Shown in pieces: positions 57,351 through 64,000 of a DNA stretch of 64,000 nt. Origin of the DNA: Topomyia yanbarensis (lineage: Eukaryota; Arthropoda; Insecta; Diptera; Culicidae); NCBI RefSeq assembly GCF_030247195.1, contig NC_080672.1, positions 367,962,271-368,026,270 of the forward strand, read 5' to 3'. The translations under genes were made by a program, and so were the position numbers. The stretch's first letter is position 1; each line of letters begins with the position of its first letter. The notes beneath the pieces were generated by a model. It made no database searches and was not told the DNA's origin. It saw nothing but the letters and a program-made list of their open reading frames with translations.

Positions 57351-58199
57351 TTGAGGTGGAATAGAGAATGCACGAAATTATTTTCAAAATACTCTTCAGA
57401 ATAATCAAAAAATCAAATTTTTGTGTGAAACGTAGTTGAAAGGATTCTGTCCATAATCGCATATTTGTCCTACTTTACATAGGATTTCCTATCTTTCTGG
57501 GACTGATTTGTGATCAGAGGCGGTATAGGCAGGCCCGCCGAGTGGGGAGGGGGACCGGGGCGTTTTCCCCCGGGCCAGGAGTTGTAGAGGGGGCCCGATC
57601 TTTGATCAGAAGGAATGATATAATTTCAATAACAATTTTTTTGAAAATTCAATTAGAGTTTCAATGTTGGTATGATTTTATTTCCTCCAATTTCTATCAT
57701 AAAGTTAATCGTACTTTACATTATAAAGTTTACATTGCATGAAACACTAATCAAAAGAAAACTTTGAAACTTAGAACTCAAAAACGAATTTAACGCGCAG
57801 TGGGCATAAAGACAAGATTTTTTTGTAAATTATTATTAAGTATTAAGAGACTGAATATTATTTTCTATTTCATACTTAATAATAATTATCTCATGGATTT
57901 AGACCAACTTTTTAATAAATTGAGTTAGTTAAAATGGAAAGCTCTGGGCTCTCGCAATTGGTTTGATTCGTATTTTACTAATCAATTCGAAACTTTCAAT
58001 GTGTGGATGAGTTTCAAAAAAGAGTGTTTTTTACATCATTAATCATAATCATCGCGATTGTTTTTTTGAATCCTGAAACTCCACAAATCATGAAAAAACA
58101 TAAAAATCCACGAAGAAAACGATCCACAGTAATTTTTCGTATTCGCTTGAAAATGTTTATTTAAATAACTCGAACTTTAAAGTTAACTTTCTCAATTTA
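57351..58199. other. no recognised gene; GGGCCCG-rich edge
   Basis: A G-rich phrase at 57535-57600 looks like a worn transposon end; the remainder is AT-rich. Confidence 0.35.
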
Positions 58200-58792
58200 A
58201 ATGAATTTTTAAATGTTTTGCTCTTGTTTCATATTTGCTTTTTTTGTTTCTTTTCCCATTTCATCCAGGGTTTGTATTCTTTGTATATTCTTCATTCAAT
58301 CTTTTTTTTTTGTATATTTTGCCCGATATTCTCCTTTTGATATTTTTACCATTTTTGCTTCATTTTTTAAAAAATTGTCACATTTTTTATTTCTCCCATT
58401 TTCAATTAGTTTCATCTATTAATGTTTTTTTTCCATTTTTGCATTTTATTTGTGGTTTTAGTCGGTTCTTTTGTATACGTTTGTTTAATTGATTTCATTA
58501 AATTTATGTAATTTTTTAACTAAACTTGTATTTTCTATCGTTTCTTTGTATTTTTTCATATCTTCTAATAAACTTATTTTAGTATTTCTGTACCCACCTT
58601 TTTCCATGTTTTTACTTTTAGGTTTCTGTCATTTGCTTAAAAAATATTTTTATCTATTTTTTCGCGTTGTGAAATTTTCTGCTCTCCATTTATCAGTTAT
58701 GAAATTTATGCTTTTCTTTTGTAGGGATTTTTTTCAATATTCTCCCATTTTTGTATATTGCTATGTTGCATTACCTTTAGTGTTTTCCATTT
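58200..58792. repeat. T-rich low-complexity tract, left of pogo-like element
   Basis: TTTTTCATTT/TTTGTATTTT-like sequence. It continues in the same style at 60780-61230 on the other side of the element at 58795-60766, so that element inserted into a single T-rich tract. Phenylalanine-rich frames here are compositional. Confidence 0.65.
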
Positions 58793-58794
58793 TA

Positions 58795-60766
58795 CAGGTA
58801 TACCTCGATAGTACGTACCCTCGTTAGTACGTACCCTCGATAGTACGTACCCTCGATAGTGCATACATTTTGCTTCGATAGTACGTACATCTACCAACAT
58901 TTTTTTTCGTTTGATTTTGTAAACCTCAACAAAATGCGACACATTTTATAGAAGTTTTACGAGTTCCAAGTATCTTCTGCATACTTTAGAGAGGTTATGT
59001 CAGGAGTTCTGTGCTACTCAGAGTAGTTATGTGAAATTAAGCAAAGTATTCCAAAGTTCAAGTAAGCCATAAATACATCGTGAAAATCTATCAAGTATGG
59101 AAAAAAAACCTTCAAGCTTTAAGGACGTCTTACAAGTATCGTGAAAGTCTTATAAATTTCGGGAGCTTGCTAACTTACAAAGAACTTCAGACAATTTGTA
59201 CGAAATTCTGACCTTTCAGTTTTTTGTCTAATTTCAGAGAATTTCAATGAACTTCGAAGGTTGTATAAAATTTGGGAAATTACTTCAATTCCTATAAATA
59301 ACTAGCAGGGTGTTCACAATGTTCACGCATATTTTACCACACTGGAAGTAATTCTGCGAACTTAAAAAAATCCTATAACCTTGGGTAAAATCTTTAAAAT
59401 CTCTGGAAAGTTCATGAAGTTTCAATAATATTTTAAGGATTTGTGCAAAATCTCAAACATCAAGGGGTGCCTGCAAGTTTTACAAAATTCTTACAAACTT
59501 TAAAGAAATTACTACGAACTGTAAGTAAATTTCCTGATACTCACAGTTAACTTCAATGAAGTATTTCGAGAAAAACTTACAAAATTCGGAAAATCAGACC
59601 AACAATGTCTGCATGCTTTATGGACGGCATGTCCCACAAGCCTCAAAGAAGTATTACTAGCTTAAAGGTTACCTGTAAAATTTAGAGATTTTTTCCGAAC
59701 ATCAAACAAGATTTTAGCAACTTTGAAGGTATACTAACTATCTAGAGCATCTACATAAAATGTGAGTGCTGAATTCCTTTCATTCTAGGAGATAAAATGT
59801 TTTGAATGGAAAGGGAGAGTCGGATCAAGCACGCCTTGCGGCTTCGATGGAGGCTCGTATGACCCACAGAGCTGGACAAACGCAGCTAAACGAGCGTTTT
59901 TCTCCATACCTCTTCATGTCAATGTTGTGCGAGTGGGCTTGAGCTGGTATGACCGCCCCTGGCTGCCACTCCGTTATCAATCTGGACTAGCTGATGTTGC
60001 ACAGGGAATCAGTAGACCCATCAAAACTCATAGACCGGCCTTACTCCCCTTCCGAAGGAGGACGAGACTACAGATTTTTACACCTCAGAAAAATCTCAAC
60101 GACCTCGGTTGGGATTGAACCCAGGCCAAATGGGATAGGTGGCGGTCACGCTTACCACTCAACCACCGGCACCGTCTTCTTATGTCAATTTTATGCGAAA
60201 AAGTATTCAGCATATTGGCGTGGTTCAAGGATTAAGGTATGACAATTAATATATTAGTCATAATTAATATATTTAATATCAATTCGCGTTTGCAAATATA
60301 TTTAAATATCCGTTTTGTCCAAAAATATAAGGAATGAACAACAATTCGTAATCCTATTTGTAGAAGAATTTTGAATGACATCACGCTCAAGGAAATGCTA
60401 CCAAATTCAAAGAATTTATCAGAAATTCTCGTAAATCCTACAGTAATCAGAGACGTCTTATTGCTTTCGGTTTTTTTATAACAAATTAAAAATTGTGCGA
60501 CCCCGGGAATATGTTTTTCCATGCATTTTTCAACCATTCTGGTTGTAGGAAACCATTCTTCTAAAATTAAGTACCCAGTGATAGAACAGTTATGCACTAA
60601 TATGGGGATTAATTAAGCAATAAATATTATTTTTGTAAGGTTTCAATCAATATCAAACATGAAAAGTAATATTTTGAAATTTATTTTTGTGTTTCGATAG
60701 TACTTACGTTTCGATAGTACGTACACTAAACGAAGCGAAGGTGTACGTACTATCGAGGTATACCTG
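58795..60766. mobile_element. pogo-like inverted-repeat element with subterminal repeats
   Basis: Ends CAGGTATACCTCGATAGTAC and its complement are flanked by TA (58793-58794 and 60767-60768). The left end carries five copies of the TCGATAGTACGTAC / TCGTTAGTACGTAC motif (58806-58888); the right carries three, at 60696, 60711 and 60745. The body (58920-59800) is a monotonous series of AACTTCAAAG/TTACAAAATT-like phrases with no transposase. The TA target and CAGGTATACCTCGAT-type ends match pogo/Tigger-like elements. A SINE interrupts it. Confidence 0.75.
59815..60176 (-). mobile_element. tRNA-derived SINE nested in the pogo-like element
   Basis: On the minus strand the head reads GGTGCCGGTGGTTGAGTGG (A box TGGTTGAGTGG) and, about 40 bases later, the B box GGGTTCAATCCC, followed by about 280 bases of body. 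The 3' boundary near 59815 is approximate and no clear A-tail is seen. It differs in body sequence from the SINE at 3682, so it is another subfamily or family. Confidence 0.65.
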
Positions 60767-60779
60767 TACCAATATAAAC

Positions 60780-61235
60780 AATTTTGAATTCCATGTTTTC
60801 TATTTTGTTACCTTTTTCATTTGAATATTTTTTCTATTATTTTACTTTGATCTTTTTGCATTTTGTGAATTTTTAGGTTTTCCATTTAATCATTTTTTTC
60901 CACTTTTTTATTATATAGATTTATTTATTATCTTTTTAACAATATTTTTGTTTTCTTTATGATAATATTCCTGTTTTTTCATTTTTTCTAGGATTTCCAT
61001 TTTTACACATTTAAAACATTTTGATTTTACATATTTTCTATGATTTCACTATTGTCTGTTTTTGGTTATTTCCACTTGTTCATGTTATCTATTTTTTCTG
61101 CAATCTTTTCCGTCCAATTGTTTCCAATTATTTTTATTTTAATTATTTTTATTTTTCATAATTATTTTATTTTTATCTTTTTTTCATTCATGTACATCAT
61201 CATTTCTTCTATTTTGAAACATTTTTAACATTTTC
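60780..61235. repeat. T-rich low-complexity tract, right of pogo-like element
   Basis: Continuation of the tract at 58200-58792. Confidence 0.6.
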
Positions 61236-61289
61236 CTGCTTTCCATTTTTGAAGTAGAATACTTCTAACGTTTCAATATGGGGTCCCGT

Positions 61290-61600
61290 TTCAAAAATTT
61301 CAGTTGAGAAATTTTCCCAGGTTTGAAATGCGAATATCTTCCGTTCTACTGATCGAAATCGCAATATTTTTGCACTATCTGATCGGAAATTCGTGCACGT
61401 ATTTCGTATTAAATTTCGGAATTAGTGCGACTACTATAAATAAACCAAAACAAGGATTTTTAGAAAATCCTTCGAAAACAGCGATGAAAATGCGCAATTT
61501 GCAAGCACATCTCACGCAGAGCCGTCAAAAAGGAGCATGTAAGCGTTTCATTACATACGGGAATGTTATATATACAGGTCACGCGAGCTTGTTTTGTATC
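61290..61600 (+). repeat. compound repeat, plus-strand copy
   Basis: Matches the minus strand of 25736-26165 base by base over about 300 bp, including GCACTATCTGATCGGAAAT. It ends just before the histone H4 relic, and the 61600-61648 segment resembles 24470-24540. Confidence 0.7.
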
Positions 61601-61649
61601 AGTGGGTGCTCGCTTACCACACGAGCAACATGCTCGTCCGGACGGTACA

Positions 61650-61924
61650 ATGAGCGGTATCATGTTTGCGTTCCCGTACCAAGCGTCATCGCAAAGTTCT
61701 TCGTGATAAAATCCAGGGAATTACCAAATCCGCCATTCGGCGTCTGGCTCGTCGTGGTGGTGTAAAATGCATCTCCGATTTAATCTACGAATGCTTATGG
61801 TGTGCAGGAAAATGTCATCCGAGATGCCGTGACCTACACTGAACACCCTAAGCGCAAAACCTCAATGAATGTCGTCTATGCTCTGAAGCGGCAGGGACGC
61901 ACTTTGTATGGATTTGGAAGTTGA
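61650..61924 (+). pseudogene. histone H4 pseudogene
   Basis: After ATGAGCGGT (the H4 start M-S-G), the glycine/lysine tail codons are scrambled. The frame then reads [20 protein letters not shown] and continues [18 protein letters not shown]4 residues 16-52 with N25K, P32S, R45C and G48D. A 14-base net deletion removes residues 53-62 and shifts the frame. It resumes with [18 protein letters not shown], lacks two codons of the T80-A83 stretch, and ends [17 protein letters not shown] and TGA. H4 is one of the most conserved proteins known, so these changes show loss of function. Thirty-odd bases after the stop is a replication-dependent histone 3' stem-loop (61957-61972). No histone neighbour (H3, H2A, H2B) was found nearby. 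Confidence 0.92.
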
Positions 61925-61956
61925 AAAGGTAGAACTCACTTGTATCATTGTAAAAA

Positions 61957-61972
61957 AGCCCTTTTCAGGGCC
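61957..61972 (+). other. histone mRNA 3' stem-loop (worn)
   Basis: GCCCT-TTTC-AGGGC forms the canonical stem and TTTC loop, followed by ACC. The sixth outer pair is lost (A at 61957 facing C at 61972 in place of G-C). This is the SLBP binding site and processing signal of replication-dependent histone genes. Confidence 0.85.
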
Positions 61973-61984
61973 ACCAAAATCATT

Positions 61985-62335
61985 TCAAAGAATCAGTTTG
62001 TATTTTCTGTTTCATGGACTGTTTCTCCCTGGAGAGCAATTTGGGTTAAACCCTAAATTATGATTTATTTTAGTACGCAAATTGCAAATATGGTCAGAAA
62101 CAAACTGGAGTGAAGTGGAAAACGGCTCTTCAAGATAAAAAAACCCTCGGCATGATACTGTACCTTGATGTGGTCCGGGGGCTTTTCCACCAAAGCAGTA
62201 TTACAGTGATTATATCACATAAACTTGGGATACGATTATTTTCTTTTTAGTTAAGCTACATTGTGATCAATTTTAGTACTTAACTTGGCGACCTTTATTA
62301 TCCACTGCTATGGTCAAATAATATACAATGTGGGT
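61985..62335. other. flank of H4 relic, no recognised gene
   Basis: A purine-rich CAAAGAATCAG at about 61986 stands where the histone downstream element would be, a weak match. Nothing else recognised. Confidence 0.35.
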
Positions 62336-62339
62336 TTAG

Positions 62340-63160
62340 GGCCCAATTCTCTCTGCAGGCACCTCATTCCAAACGTACAAACGTGGTCTACGCGATAACA
62401 CAAACCTGGTCACAAATACGAACGCCCGCGATCTCGCCAATATTCAAACACCGATTGATTAGGTGAACGTTGGAACCTAAGAACCTAAGCTCGCGCAATC
62501 ATGAATCGGTCACGTCCGGAAGTCTCCGCCCTTGATCATAGCAGCCCAAATTCATGCCTTTAGTTGGACCAATAGAAATAAAAACTAGACAAGACGTCCA
62601 TGTGCGATCGTAGAAGAATACGCGAACATGCGAATGGCCACACGCTTATAAAAATAATGTGTCCACGCGAAGTTACATACTAGCACACGCGACAAAAACG
62701 TCCACATATAAACCCTCGAGTCCTTCTCGATCATCCACGCACGACTACACCCACGATCTCGTAAAAAGTATAACACCCTGGTGACTAAGTGAATGGTTTA
62801 GCACTTATAAATTAACAATCCCGGTCTCGAGAGTGAACCTCCAAATGCCCGTGTTCCCGCGAAACTACATAAAAATCGAATGCAAAGCCACATACACGCG
62901 ACAAAAAAAAATATCAAAATGCTTGAGCCCTTCGCGACCATCCACGCAACCTATACTCGCGCTCTTCCAGACATTATAACATCCTGGTGATAATATGAAC
63001 GTCTCGGCACTTGTAATCACTCAAACGCAGTCTCAAGCGTAAACCTACAGTCCCCCGCACTCGCGCATTCATGAATCGTTCGCGTCCGGAAGTCTCTATC
63101 CTCGATTCCAGAAGTCTAGGTCCATGCCTTAATTAAATCAATTAGCTCTACAGTTCCAGT
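62340..63160. repeat. CGCGA-rich degenerate tandem repeat, three or more units
   Basis: Recurring phrases GCGATAACACAAACCTGGTC, CGCGATCTCGCCAA, CATGAATCGTTCGCGTCCGG (at 62502 and 63070), CACGCGACAAAAA (62687, 62896) and TAACA-CCTGGTGA (62772, 62980) define units of roughly 240-300 bases. Another unit starts at 63850. Confidence 0.7.
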
Positions 63161-63164
63161 AGGA

Positions 63165-63845
63165 CAACTCTCGAAAAAAATCGGCATATTATTAATACTC
63201 AATAACAATACTAACTCTTCTCTTTATTTTATTTTTTTTATTTATTTTCGGTCTCATGCGTTATTTTCTTGTGATGACCTTTTTGAGCTCATACATCCAA
63301 GAAGAGCAACATTGCTGCCAACAATGATTCTTCTCTGCCATCGGACGTCGCCAGGTTTTAGAACAATGGATATGTATTCTCATACTCGATGGTATCAGAT
63401 AAGTAGAAACGATCAACAAACTGCAAGTAGTATATTACACATTTCTTGTTTTGAAGTATAAAATATTCGTATTAAAATATTATTTACAGGCTCTACACAT
63501 ATCTCAACACACACAAATACACAAATGCTTGACAGGTGACTGGGCCAAGTGCATTCACTCGTAGGATCTATCATTTCGATGATCGCCTCGATTCTACGAA
63601 ACCAGTGCACAAGTAAGCTGACATAAGATAGTCTCATCTGGTGAATGCATGTAACCTGGAAACCCCAGACACGACAGGACGAGACGGACAGACTGGACTC
63701 GACGGGGCCTAGTTCAGAGTTTTTGAGCATTCTTCAATGCACGGTTATTGACCTAAAAAAAGAAACATTCGGCATGTTATTTTTCCTTTTATTACTGTAT
63801 CTTGAGTTGGGTTCATACTGATATTCACTAGCACAGTCAATTGCA
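63165..63845. other. spacer between CGCGA-rich repeat blocks
   Basis: Contains a T-rich tract (63205-63260). A 105-codon minus frame at 63413-63730 lacks a domain. Confidence 0.35.
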
Positions 63846-63849
63846 TATT

Positions 63850-64000
63850 CTCCCATATACATTCACATCCAAAACGTGCAAACGCCCCTAACTTTCGCGA
63901 TAACACAAACCTGGTCAAAAACGCGAACTTACATTACAATTTCAATCATCCACATACACCTACGCTCGCAATTTCGCCAACACCCCTTTACTTAAGTGAA
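63850..64000. repeat. CGCGA-rich repeat, second block (continues past window)
   Basis: GCGATAACACAAACCTGGTC and CTCGCAATTTCGCCAA repeat the 62380-62450 phrases in the same order. The block is cut by the window end. Confidence 0.65.

Noticed and set aside
58213..58827. Hydrophobic plus-strand frames as membrane proteins
   Set aside because: Phe/Leu/Ile-rich translation of a T-rich tract; there are several overlapping registers and no charged topology pattern. The same applies to 3567-3767, 8526-8807 and 61040-61228.
1..64000. CRISPR array, operons, riboswitches, prophage or other prokaryotic systems
   Set aside because: No regularly spaced identical repeats with unique spacers and no operon structure; introns, SINEs and insect transposons show eukaryotic nuclear DNA.

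Overview
The window looks like intronic and intergenic DNA of a culicine mosquito, most likely an Aedes. It is AT-rich and packed with layered transposons: tRNA-derived SINEs, TTAA, TA and 8-bp-duplication inverted-repeat elements, CR1- and R1-type LINEs, and an ITmD37E-type mariner. It holds only one set of well-supported host exons. That is an inference from repeat types and exon sequence; the species cannot be fixed by eye.

The host gene is on the minus strand at 39447-40211. Three consecutive exons have correct splice sites and compatible phases and encode a PET domain running into a LIM domain, matching Limpet (Lmpt). The remaining exons were not found, so they lie outside the window or are too short to see. 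Two less AT-rich patches with minus-strand initiator-like TCAGT motifs (10250-11110 and 40350-40780) are candidate promoter or first-exon regions.

Layout. 1-5.4 kb: small inverted-repeat elements, a PIF/Harbinger-like element with TTA duplication, T-rich arrays and a SINE. 5399-8055: a non-autonomous Transib element with about 600-bp inverted repeats, a CACAGTG terminal heptamer, a CGTCG duplication and a broken RAG1-like transposase. 8.2-12 kb: T-rich repeat and the first promoter-like island. 12170-14908: a long foldback with a pogo-like element inserted in one arm. 14.9-23.6 kb: LINE ORF1 relic, two TTAA elements (one with a piggyBac-like relic) and TA-flanked elements. 24-32 kb: hairpin MITEs, copies of a compound repeat and GGCCGAA-type minisatellites. 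32.3-34 kb: a recent 324-bp tandem duplication and a truncated mariner transposase. 35.1-37.8 kb: an R1-like LINE relic with a hAT MITE. 39.4-40.8 kb: Lmpt exons. 43.6-45.2 kb: TTAA MITE and an unrecognised broken coding sequence. 45205-54728: a possible 9.5-kb hAT-type unit with matching 8-bp flanks that contains a CR1 LINE and another LINE relic. 55-64 kb: TTAA MITE, pogo-like element with a nested SINE, T-rich arrays, a histone H4 pseudogene that keeps its 3' stem-loop, and a CGCGA-rich repeat.

No operon or cooperating gene set is present. The notable content is the Transib element, the nesting order of the transposons, and the histone H4 relic beside a repeat found elsewhere in the window. 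Every transposon coding region seen is broken, so all mobile elements here appear non-autonomous or dead.
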